The notes under the pieces were generated by a model. The model saw only the letters and a program-made list of their open reading frames with translations, searched no databases and was not told where the DNA came from. A stretch of 13,155 nt of DNA. Origin: Thermoplasmata archaeon. Its GTDB lineage: Archaea; Thermoplasmatota; Thermoplasmata; UBA10834. The position numbers and the translations under genes are program-made. Where the stretch lies: assembly GCA_022865445.1 (NCBI GenBank), contig JALHSX010000046.1:1-13155 (forward strand), written 5' to 3'. Below, in pieces: positions 6,128 through 13,155 of this stretch (within the stretch, counting starts at the first letter, position 1; every line of letters begins with the position of its first letter).

Positions 6128-8023
6128 ATGGAAGATACTGCGTATGATGCAGAAGAAATCCAAGTCCTAGAGGGTTTGGAAGCCGTGCGAAAGCGGCCGA
6201 GCATGTACATCGGCAGCACGGACTTTCACGGGCTTCACCACCTAGTGTATGAGGTCGTTGACAACAGCATCGACGAGGCGATGGCTGGCTACTGTACGAC
6301 GATCACGGTCGTCCTCAACGACGATGGCAGTGTTACGGTCGAGGACGATGGTAGGGGCATCCCCATAGGCATGCACGGGAAGTACAAGCAGGAGACCCTA
6401 GAGCTCGTGCTTACGAAGCTTCACTCGGGTGGCAAGTTCGACAAGAAGGCGTACAAAGTCTCTGGCGGTCTGCACGGTGTCGGCCTCAGCGTTGTGAACG
6501 CCCTCTCCGAGTGGCTCGAGGTCAGGATCAAGAGAAAAGGCAAGATTCACTTCCAGAGATACGAGAGGGGCGTGCCCGCCAGCCCCATCAAGGTTGATGG
6601 GGACACGTAGGGTACTGGCACCATCATTCGGTTCAAGCCGGACGCTCAGATCTTCGAGAGCACGGAGTTGAACTATGAGACTCTCTCAGGGAGGATGCGT
6701 GAGTTCGCCTTCCTGAACAAAGGCCTCAAGGTATCGATCTCAGAGCAGAAAACGAACCAGTCGAACACCTACAAGTTCGACGGTGGCATCGTCGAGTATG
6801 TTCAGTTCATCAACAGGAGCAAGGCCAGCCTTCACGAGAAACCCATCTACATCTTCGTCGAGAGAGGAGGGCTCTCCGTCGAGATGGGCATGCAGTACAC
6901 AGACAGCTACTCGGAGAACATCCACTCCTTCGCCAACAACATCAACACGATCGAGGGGGGCACGCACCTTGCGGGCTTCAGAGCAGCTCTCACGAGGACC
7001 ATCAACGACTATGCCAAGAAGTACGGCTTCCTGAAGGGCAATGAGGAAGGCCTGAGCGGGGAGGATGTGAGGGAAGGCTTGACGGCGATCCTGAGCGTGA
7101 AGCTGCCCGAACCGCAGTTCGAAGGCCAAACGAAGACGAAGCTGGGCAACAGCGATGTCAGAGGCATAGTCGAGTCTGCGGTGAGCGAGAAGCTGTTCGA
7201 GTACCTCGATGAGAATCCGAAGGTGGCTCAGGCCTGCATAAGCAAGGCCCTACTCGCGTCTCAAGCCCGAGAGGCTGCGCGCAAGGCGAGGGAGCTCACT
7301 CGCAGGAAAGGCCTCCTGGATGTGGGGAACCTTCCGGGCAAGCTATCGGACTGCACCGAGAAAGATCCGACCAAGTGCGAGCTGTTCCTCGTCGAAGGCG
7401 ATTCCGCAGGCGGAAGCGCGAAACAGGCCAGGGACAGGTCGTTCCAGGCCATCCTACCGCTCAGAGGCAAGATACTGAACGTCGAGAAGGCGAGGCTCGA
7501 CAAGATGCTCAAGAACACCGAGATACGGACGATAGTGACCGCCCTCGGGACCGGCATCGGATCCGAGCTGGATATCGAGAAGGCCAGGTATCATCGGGTC
7601 TGCATAATGACCGATGGTGATGTCGACGGCGCCCACATACGCACCCTTCTGCTGACATTCTTCTTCCGATACATGCGCCAGATGATCGACCGCGGCTTCA
7701 TCTACATCGCGCAGCCACCTCTGTACAGGCTCAAGAAGGGCAAGACGGAGAAGTACGTCTACAGCGACAAGGAGCTCGCTGAGCTAGTCCGGGAGGTCGG
7801 CGAGGGCGCTGACATCCAGAGGTACAAGGGCCTGGGTGAGATGAACCCAGATCAGCTCCGCGTCACGACCATGGACATGAAGTCCAGGGTCCTCAAGCGC
7901 GTCACGGTCGAGGACGCGGTGGAGGCGGACGAGCTGTTCACGATTCTCATGGGCGATGCCGTGGAGCCTCGCAGGCTGTTCATCCACGACCACGCGAAAG
8001 AAGTGGAGTTCTTGGATGTGTAG
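6128..8023 (+). CDS. gyrB: DNA gyrase subunit B, with in-frame TAG at codon 161
   Basis: GyrB is the ATPase and TOPRIM subunit of bacterial-type gyrase, which introduces negative supercoils. From ATG 6128 (GGGGCGG upstream) there are 631 codons, close to the 638 residues of B. subtilis GyrB. The GHKL ATPase has E42 and N46 (VVDNSIDEA), DDGRGIP (73-79) and the lid GLHGVGLSVVNAL (114-126). The transducer follows. TOPRIM has EGDSAGG (E423) and the metal-binding TDGDVDG (D496, D498, D500). The C-terminus RYKGLGEMNPDQL is intact. Codon 161 (6608-6610) is TAG, in a loop just before the strand GTGTIIRF, where E. coli GyrB has Glu in GETEKTGT. The frame is kept on both sides with no other damage, so this is a working gene with a recoded amber codon, a recent point mutation, or a sequence error. 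It is cotranscribed with gyrA. Confidence 0.93.
6608..6610 (+). other. In-frame amber codon in gyrB (possible pyrrolysine site)
   Basis: GAC-ACG-TAG-GGT-ACT interrupts the GHKL domain before its last strands. Some Thermoplasmatota (Methanomassiliicoccales) insert pyrrolysine at TAG. Three genes in this window (gyrB, gyrA and the coiled-coil zinc-ribbon gene) appear to end with TAG, so TAG is not free of stop use here. A single G-to-T change from GAG (Glu) would also explain it. Confidence 0.6.
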
Positions 8024-8033
8024 GTGAGTGCAG

Positions 8034-10634
8034 ATGGACGACGTCGTGCAGGAACAGCAACAGATCGCCTTGAGGTTGGTCCAGAGGCCGATCGAGACCG
8101 AGATGAAGAAGTCCTATATCGACTACGCCATGAGCGTCATCGTCGGGCGAGCGTTGCCCGACGTCAGCGACGGGCTCAAGCCGGTCCACCGAAGGATCCT
8201 CTTCGCTATGAACGAGATGGGCCTGGCGCACAACAAAGGCCACAAGAAGGCGGCCAGGGTCGTGGGCGAGGTCCTGGGCAAGTTCCATCCTCACGGCGAC
8301 ATCGCGATATATGATACGCTCGTGCGCATGGCGCAGGGATTCTCCTTGCGCTACCCGCTCATCGACGGCCAAGGCAACTTCGGCAGCGTCGACGGGGACT
8401 CCGCTGCGGCGATGAGGTACACCGAGTGCAAACTGTCCGCGATAGCCGCTGAGATGCTGAGGGATGTCGACGAGGAGACGGTCGACTTCGCCCCGAACTT
8501 CGACGGGACGCTCAAGGAGCCTCTTGTCCTCCCGGCGAAGCTTCCGAACCTGCTGGTGAACGGTTCTCAGGGCATCGCGGTCGGCATGGCCACGAACATT
8601 CCACCTCACAACCTGAGCGAGATCGTGGACGCTGTCTCATTGATGATCGACAGGCAGATCAAAGGCCAGGACACCGAACTCAGGGACCTCATGGATATCG
8701 TGAAAGGGCCGGACTTCCCGACTGGCGGCGTGATCTATGGAGCCCAGGGAATAGTCGAGGCGTACGCTTCTGGCAAAGGGCGCATCCGGGTGAGGGCCAG
8801 GTACACGATCGAGCATGACGAGGACACTGGCAGGGCGGTCTTGATCTTCACAGAGATACCCTACATGGTCAACAAGTCGAAGCTCCTGGAGGAGATCGCG
8901 GAGATGGTCAAGTCGAAGGCCATCGAGGGCATCTCCGACCTCAGGGACGAGTCCGATAAGGATGGCATGAGGATTGTCATCGAGCTGAAGAGGGACGCGA
9001 TCGAGGAGATCGTCCTGAACCAGCTGTTCGCGCACTCACAGCTTCAGACGACTTTCGGCATCAACAACCTGGCGCTCGTGAACAACCAGCCCAGGGTCCT
9101 GTCGCTGAAGGAGATGCTAGACTATTACATCGAGCACAGGTTCGACGTGGTCAAGAGAAGGACCGAGCACAGGCTGAGGGAGGCCGAGAAACGCGCGCAC
9201 ATACTCGCTGGCCTGATGATAGCTCTCGACCACCTCGACGAAGTCATCAAGATCATAAGGAAGGCCAAGACGAGGGAGGAAGCGCGGAACAGCCTCATGG
9301 CGAAGTACCTTCTGTCGGAGGAGCAGACCAAGGCCATTCTCGAAATGCAGCTCCAGAGGCTCACCGGCATGGAGATGCAGGCCGTCAGAGACGAGGCGGA
9401 CGCAACCAAGAAACTCATCGACCAGTTCAGGTCCATCCTCAAGGACGAGAAGAAGATACTGGGCATCATCAAGTCGGAAGCGGTCGCGATCAAAGATCAG
9501 TTCGGCGACCCCCGCAGGACCACGATCGAGGCGAACGCGATCGACATGGACATCGAGGACCTCATACCCGTCGAGGACGTCGTCGTGATGGTGAGCCAGA
9601 CAGGCTACATCAAACGCCTGCCACTCGACACATACGAGTCGCAGAAGAGGGGTGGAGTAGGCCTCGTGGGCATGGAGACCAAGGAGGAGGACTACGTCGT
9701 GGACCTGTTCGTCACGTGCTCCCACGACTATGTGATGTATATCACGAACAGAGGTCGGGTGTACTGGCTCAAGGCGTACAAGATCCCGGTCGGCGGAAGG
9801 CACGCCAAGGGCAAGCCGGTCGTGAACCTGCTGGAGCACCTCGAGGATGGCGAGAAGGTGGTCAACACGATCCCCGTGAAGCTGTTCACAGACGACACAT
9901 ACCTCGTGTTTGCCACCAAGAAGGGCACCATCAAGAAGACGCGGCTCTCAGCGTACTCTCATGTGAGGACGAGCGGTATCATCGCCATCAAGCTGGACGA
10001 TGATGACGAGGTCGTGGATACATCGATCACCGATGGCACCAAGGAGATCATACTCGCAACGACGAAAGGTCTTGCCGCGAGGTTCCTCGAGACCGATGTC
10101 AGGCCGACCGGCCGCGCGACCTACGGCGTCAGGGGCATAAGGCTGAAGAAGGGCGACGATGTCGTCAGCATGGCGGTCGTGGAGCCAAAGGACCAGCTGC
10201 TCACGGTCTGCGAGAACGGCTTCGGCAAGCGCTCTCTCGTGGAAGACTACAGGAAGATACGCAGAGGGGGCAAAGGCGTCATCACGATCAAGACAGGTGG
10301 AAGGAACGGCGATGTCATCTGCGCCATGAAGGTCACGGACGACGAGGAGCTCATAGTCACCAGCGTCAAGGGCATGGTCATCAGGATGCCGGTGAAGGGC
10401 ATCAGCATCATCGGACGCGCGACCATGGGGGTCACGCTCATGAAGCTGAAGGAGCGGGACAAGGTGACAGCGGTCGCACGCCTCGTCAGGAGCTCAGATA
10501 TGGAGCGGGTCGTCGAGGCGGGAAGGACACTGACCAGCTGCCCATCGCCCAATGGCGATGTCGTCGACGAGGACCGCGAGGACAAGGAAGAGTCAGAGGA
10601 GACCGAAGAGGATCCCGAGGACGACAAGGAATAG
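8034..10634 (+). CDS. gyrA: DNA gyrase subunit A
   Basis: GyrA cuts and rejoins DNA and wraps it for supercoiling. The ATG at 8034 is chosen because AGGTGA (8022-8027), overlapping the gyrB stop, lies six bases before it; a GTG at 8028 is less likely. The protein has 866 residues, near the E. coli length (875). The winged-helix region is complete, with catalytic Tyr129 in AAMRYTE. The position equal to E. coli Ser83 is Ile90 (HPHGDIAIYD), while Asp87 is kept as Asp94. The C-terminal beta-pinwheel starts with a GyrA box QKRGGVG (537-543; consensus QRRGGKG) and continues with blades such as RRGGKGVITIK and IGRATMGV, so it is gyrase rather than topoisomerase IV. A strongly acidic tail of about 25 residues ends the protein, as in several bacterial GyrA that use the tail to tune wrapping. 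It ends with TAG. Confidence 0.97.
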   Translation: MDDVVQEQQQIALRLVQRPIETEMKKSYIDYAMSVIVGRALPDVSDGLKPVHRRILFAMNEMGLAHNKGHKKAARVVGEVLGKFHPHGDIAIYDTLVRMAQGFSLRYPLIDGQGNFGSVDGDSAAAMRYTECKLSAIAAEMLRDVDEETVDFAPNFDGTLKEPLVLPAKLPNLLVNGSQGIAVGMATNIPPHNLSEIVDAVSLMIDRQIKGQDTELRDLMDIVKGPDFPTGGVIYGAQGIVEAYASGKGRIRVRARYTIEHDEDTGRAVLIFTEIPYMVNKSKLLEEIAEMVKSKAIEGISDLRDESDKDGMRIVIELKRDAIEEIVLNQLFAHSQLQTTFGINNLALVNNQPRVLSLKEMLDYYIEHRFDVVKRRTEHRLREAEKRAHILAGLMIALDHLDEVIKIIRKAKTREEARNSLMAKYLLSEEQTKAILEMQLQRLTGMEMQAVRDEADATKKLIDQFRSILKDEKKILGIIKSEAVAIKDQFGDPRRTTIEANAIDMDIEDLIPVEDVVVMVSQTGYIKRLPLDTYESQKRGGVGLVGMETKEEDYVVDLFVTCSHDYVMYITNRGRVYWLKAYKIPVGGRHAKGKPVVNLLEHLEDGEKVVNTIPVKLFTDDTYLVFATKKGTIKKTRLSAYSHVRTSGIIAIKLDDDDEVVDTSITDGTKEIILATTKGLAARFLETDVRPTGRATYGVRGIRLKKGDDVVSMAVVEPKDQLLTVCENGFGKRSLVEDYRKIRRGGKGVITIKTGGRNGDVICAMKVTDDEELIVTSVKGMVIRMPVKGISIIGRATMGVTLMKLKERDKVTAVARLVRSSDMERVVEAGRTLTSCPSPNGDVVDEDREDKEESEETEEDPEDDKE

Positions 10635-10683
10635 GTCAGGAACCCGACTGACTGGCCGCGATTTCAGAATTGATAACGGCTCA

Positions 10684-10698
10684 CAAAGGTTTAATAGA
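10684..10698 (+). promoter_or_regulatory. BRE/TATA promoter of the KaiC-like gene
   Basis: CAAAGG followed by TTTAATAG (to about 10697) fits a BRE plus TATA box and predicts transcription near 10719, about 40 bases before the start codon. The KaiC-like gene therefore need not depend on the gyrase operon. Confidence 0.55.
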
Positions 10699-10745
10699 CC
10701 TCAACCCATTGAAAAGTGCAGGCGCCTGAACAGCGTCCCCCCATC

Positions 10746-10752
10746 AGGAGGT
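10746..10752 (+). promoter_or_regulatory. Strong Shine-Dalgarno that sets a TTG start
   Basis: AGGAGGT lies seven bases before the TTG at 10760. This is the best ribosome binding site in the window and is what supports a TTG start here; the next in-frame Met codon falls after the Walker A motif. Confidence 0.8.
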
Positions 10753-10759
10753 CTCAGTC

Positions 10760-11476
10760 TTGTTCAAGGATTCCATACCAGGCTTAGAAAAGGTCTTCAA
10801 GAGCGATGTCGACAGGCCGAAGGTCATCCTAGTCACCGGTCCTCCGGGCTCGATGAAGACCACATTCTGCTACTCGCTGATGTCCAACTATCTCAAGGAT
10901 AAGAACGAGTTCGGGCTCTACACCACGCTCGAGGAGACGGTCGACAGCCACCTGAAGAACATGGAGAGCATCGGCGCGAAGCTCTCGATGAAGATGCAGA
11001 TATCCGACCTCACGGACCTCAGGGAGATAGACCAGATCGACGAGGTCATCGGTCAGGAGGCGCAGACGGACTACGTCCTCTTCATCGAGAAGATGATACA
11101 ACGCTTCAGGAAGACACACGGCGACAAGTTCTCGATATTCGTGCTCGATTCGCTGGGAGCATTGTACTCGCTGATGGAGAACGTCTCGGACATGCGCAAG
11201 AAGATGTTCTACTTCTTCAAGATGCTCAGGGACAACAATCTGACCTGCTATATCATAATGGAACGATCACTGTCAGGAGAGTCACAGCTCCTCGGGAACG
11301 AGGGATTCCTCGCTGATGGAATACTCATGCTCGGCCTCGACAGACAGCGCGGGAAGCTGATGAGGTTCCTGCAGGTCGAGAAGATGAGGGCCGTGGAACA
11401 CAGCATGGAGAGGCACGCTATCGAAGTGGGCAAGAACGGCATCCAGGTGCTCGGGCCGCTGCTCACAGCCCCCTGA
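10760..11476 (+). CDS. KaiC/RadA-like RecA-fold ATPase, single domain
   Basis: A 238-residue protein starting at TTG 10760. It has Walker A GPPGSMKT (27-34), a KaiC-style glutamate pair (TTLEET, E58-E59), Walker B FVLD (D130) followed by SLGAL, and the usual KaiC-family close: KMRAVEHS, then EVGKNGIQVLG. Such archaeal single-domain KaiC-like ATPases bind ATP and often form hexamers; known or proposed partners are signalling proteins and motility machinery, and most are unstudied. It lacks the N-terminal helix-hairpin-helix and DNA-binding L2 pattern of true RadA, so recombinase activity is unlikely. There is no membrane segment. Its own promoter and Shine-Dalgarno suggest separate expression. 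The downstream coiled-coil gene is on the same strand, 95 bases on, with its own TATA-like element. Confidence 0.85.
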   Translation: MFKDSIPGLEKVFKSDVDRPKVILVTGPPGSMKTTFCYSLMSNYLKDKNEFGLYTTLEETVDSHLKNMESIGAKLSMKMQISDLTDLREIDQIDEVIGQEAQTDYVLFIEKMIQRFRKTHGDKFSIFVLDSLGALYSLMENVSDMRKKMFYFFKMLRDNNLTCYIIMERSLSGESQLLGNEGFLADGILMLGLDRQRGKLMRFLQVEKMRAVEHSMERHAIEVGKNGIQVLGPLLTAP

Positions 11477-11501
11477 GCAAAACTTTGTAGTAGTCCGCAG
11501 A

Positions 11502-11508
11502 CTATATG
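11502..11508 (+). promoter_or_regulatory. Possible TATA box of the coiled-coil zinc-ribbon gene
   Basis: CTATATG lies about 65 bases before the start codon and would give a leader of roughly 40 bases. There is no clear BRE. Confidence 0.35.
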
Positions 11509-11571
11509 TGTGCCCAGACAATCCCGTGCTCGCGCTAGCCGAGCAACAAACCACCCGAAAAGGGATGAATG

Positions 11572-12564
11572 ATGGCAGAAGACCAGTCAATCGAAGCGAT
11601 AATCGAGCAGGCCGTCAAGCGACTCAAGACACAAGAGGCCGAGGCGAGAAAGAAGGAGCTCGAGCTGAAGGTTGAGCGCGAGGCGGTCCAGAAGCAGAAG
11701 TCCGAACTTGACGCCCTCGAGCAGAGGCTGCGCGAGAAAGAGGACGCGAACAGGGTCAAGGAATCAACATACGATCAGCGTGCTGGAGAACTCAAGACAC
11801 GCGAGGTTTCCATACAGGAGCGTGCGAGCCAGGTCGAGGCCAGGGCCGCAGAAATATCGAAGATCGAAGCAGGTGCCAAGGCTGCGATGAACAGCGCCGA
11901 GGCGAGAGAGAAGGACGCATCCGACCGTCTCAAAGAAGTCGACGGTTACCAGGCCGAGGTCGCGGGGAAACGCAAGAAGCTCGTCGACAGGGAAGAGATG
12001 CTGAAGCGGTCCGAAGAGGAGATCCAGAGGATCCTCGAGCAGATGACATCGAGGAGGGATGCGCTCGTCGCGAGGGAACGCGCGCTCGCGGAGGAAGAGA
12101 CATCTCTGAGGCACGACAGGGATAAGCTTTCCGAGGACGCTCGAAAGCTCCTGGACAGGCAGAAGGACATGATATCGAAGGGCGTGGCCACGCCAAGGTT
12201 TGAAGCGGAGGGCGAAGCGACAACTTCGTTGAGCGAGGATGAGATGCTCTGCCCTGGTTGCCGGACTGTCATAAGCAAAGATGCTATCATGTGCTACGCC
12301 TGCGGTCAGAAGATCAGAGACGAGAACATGGGGGAATCGGAGAAGGCCGAAGAGCAGGCAGCATCTGATGAGGAGATCCCGTGCCCCAACTGCAAGACCA
12401 TGGTGAGCAGGGACGCCCTGATGTGCTACGCCTGCGGCGTCAACATCAAGGACGCCTTGGCGAGGCTCGAGACGAAGATCGAATCGGGGGATGCGGAGAA
12501 GACAGGCATGTTGCGCAGACCGCAGATTTTTGTCAAGAAGATTGTGAAGAAGAAAATTGCATAG
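11572..12564 (+). CDS. Coiled-coil protein with two near-identical zinc ribbons
   Basis: From ATG 11572 (AGGG eight bases upstream; an ATG at 11569 is equally in frame) this is 330 residues. Residues 5-200 are an unbroken charged, heptad-like coiled coil rich in Glu, Lys, Arg and Ala. Two zinc ribbons follow, each reading CPxC-x10-CYAC: C227, C230, C241, C244 and C271, C274, C285, C288. They share SKDA/SRDA and MCYACG, so they look like an internal duplication. The C-terminus is a short basic tail (IFVKKIVKKKIA). There is no signal peptide. Coiled coil plus double zinc ribbon suggests a scaffold or nucleic-acid or protein-binding factor, and the DnaA-like protein of this window has a comparable coiled coil and zinc ribbon. 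I know no specific function. It ends with TAG. Confidence 0.82.
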   Translation: MAEDQSIEAIIEQAVKRLKTQEAEARKKELELKVEREAVQKQKSELDALEQRLREKEDANRVKESTYDQRAGELKTREVSIQERASQVEARAAEISKIEAGAKAAMNSAEAREKDASDRLKEVDGYQAEVAGKRKKLVDREEMLKRSEEEIQRILEQMTSRRDALVARERALAEEETSLRHDRDKLSEDARKLLDRQKDMISKGVATPRFEAEGEATTSLSEDEMLCPGCRTVISKDAIMCYACGQKIRDENMGESEKAEEQAASDEEIPCPNCKTMVSRDALMCYACGVNIKDALARLETKIESGDAEKTGMLRRPQIFVKKIVKKKIA

Positions 12565-12612
12565 CCAGATGGCAGACAAAAGCCTTCTGCGCAATGAGAA
12601 TGCGGTAAATAC

Positions 12613-12622
12613 ATTTTTATAT
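12613..12622 (+). promoter_or_regulatory. TATA box of the exported protein gene
   Basis: ATTTTTATAT, with GGTAAATAC just upstream, predicts transcription near 12645 and a leader of about 32 bases to the ATG at 12677. Confidence 0.6.
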
Positions 12623-12667
12623 GGATGAACTGCTTACTTCTTGCGCAGTACCCAGATACACTGGGTT

Positions 12668-12672
12668 GGTGA
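12668..12672 (+). promoter_or_regulatory. Shine-Dalgarno of the exported protein gene
   Basis: GGTGA lies four bases before ATG 12677 and supports that start. Confidence 0.6.
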
Positions 12673-12676
12673 ACTT

Positions 12677-13155
12677 ATGAAAGGCAAAGCTGACAAGCTC
12701 GTTGCCAATAGAACTCTGAGTGCATTGGTCGTATTGTGTGTCGTGTTGTCCGCATTCGCGGGCTTCATGTTCCTGGTCAAGCCAAGCTCGACCAAGGCCG
12801 CTCCCCTTGGCGACCTGAACATCGTCGGAACGAGGTACACAATAGAGAACATCTACCAACCGTTAGACGGCAACGTCACGATCGGTGCCGGCGGAGAGCT
12901 CTTCATCAAGGATGCCACCCTTGCAATAGTCAGCACCAATGATGCTTTTCACAAGCACATCATCACAGTCTCAGGTGGCGGAAAACTCACACTGGAGCAT
13001 GCCACGATCACCACATACCTCGACCAGCTCACATCTTGGCCATTCCTCGACCTTACTGTCGAGCTTAACTCGGTGATGACTGCGACAGCAGGCTCAGTTC
13101 TGATGTTCCCGGGCAATCTTATCATCAGCACCGGGGCGCTTGTATCACTGCATGA
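12677..13155 (+). CDS. Exported or membrane-anchored beta-rich protein, 3' end outside window
   Basis: The frame is open from ATG 12677 to the window edge, 159 residues. Residues 1-13 are basic and polar (MKGKADKLVANRT). Residues 14-34 are a hydrophobic segment (LSALVVLCVVLSAFAGFMFLV). A Ser/Thr/Lys stretch and AAP around 36-43 could be a signal-peptidase site, or the segment may stay as an anchor. The rest is beta-strand and Gly/Thr-rich, with repeated phrases of the kind NVTIGAGGELFIKDATL, SGGGKLTLEHATI and FPGNLIISTGALVSL. These recur every 40-50 residues, as in right-handed beta-helix or pectate-lyase-like surface proteins. Large beta-helix surface proteins are common in Thermoplasmatota and other archaea. 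Substrate and role cannot be told from this fragment. Confidence 0.8.
   Translation, partial: MKGKADKLVANRTLSALVVLCVVLSAFAGFMFLVKPSSTKAAPLGDLNIVGTRYTIENIYQPLDGNVTIGAGGELFIKDATLAIVSTNDAFHKHIITVSGGGKLTLEHATITTYLDQLTSWPFLDLTVELNSVMTATAGSVLMFPGNLIISTGALVSLH

Noticed and set aside
6128..8023. gyrB as two separate genes (6128-6610 and a later TTG start at 6668)
   Set aside because: The TAG falls inside the GHKL fold before its last strands, the frame continues without shift, and there is no credible start or Shine-Dalgarno after it.
8021..8314. Complete reassignment of TAG to a sense codon, reading gyrB through its terminal TAG
   Set aside because: Readthrough would run into an Arg-rich out-of-frame shadow of gyrA. 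gyrA and the coiled-coil gene also end plausibly at TAG, so TAG still acts as stop here.
1..13155. CRISPR array, insertion sequence, rRNA or prophage genes
   Set aside because: No regularly spaced repeats, transposase motifs, terminal inverted repeats or rRNA-like stretches were seen.

Overview
The window comes from an archaeon, most likely a Thermoplasmatota (Methanomassiliicoccales-like or a related uncultured lineage). The evidence is a set of archaeal BRE/TATA promoters, an archaeal-style tRNA with a bulge-helix-bulge intron, zinc-ribbon/Yip1 and DUF835-type proteins, a KaiC-like ATPase, and a bacterial-type DNA gyrase operon, which is typical of Thermoplasmatota and some other Euryarchaeota. 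No rRNA, CRISPR array, insertion sequence or phage gene is visible.

Layout, left to right. (1) 2-1048 (+): the 3' part of a helical-repeat protein. (2) 1083-3251 (-): a five-part protein with an archaeal N-terminal domain, acidic linker, coiled coil, zinc ribbon, a DnaA-type AAA+ core and a C-terminal DUF835-like domain. (3) 3388-3491 (+): tRNA-Thr(CGU) with a small intron inside the D-loop. (4) 3556-4464 (+): zinc-ribbon plus Yip1-like membrane protein. (5) 4471-5733 (-): ThiC of thiamine biosynthesis. (6) 5734-6127: the only long non-coding stretch. It holds the thiC promoter, direct repeats, dyads, a strong match to an archaeal origin recognition box (ORB), and the gyrB promoter with a long leader. 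(7) 6128-8023 and 8034-10634 (+): gyrB-gyrA operon. gyrB carries an in-frame TAG at codon 161. (8) 10760-11476 (+): single-domain KaiC/RadA-like ATPase with a TTG start set by a strong Shine-Dalgarno. (9) 11572-12564 (+): coiled-coil protein with two near-duplicate zinc ribbons. (10) 12677 to the end (+): exported beta-rich protein, cut by the window edge.

The common theme is DNA topology and possibly replication control. A DnaA-like ATPase, an ORB-like site and gyrase lie within about 7 kb, which recalls bacterial dnaA-gyrBA origin neighbourhoods but in an archaeal setting. That the three act together is inference. The four observations most worth checking are the DnaA-core/DUF835 fusion, the ORB-like site, the D-loop tRNA intron with a near-perfect BHB fold, and the amber codon inside an otherwise intact gyrB (pyrrolysine, readthrough, mutation or sequence error).
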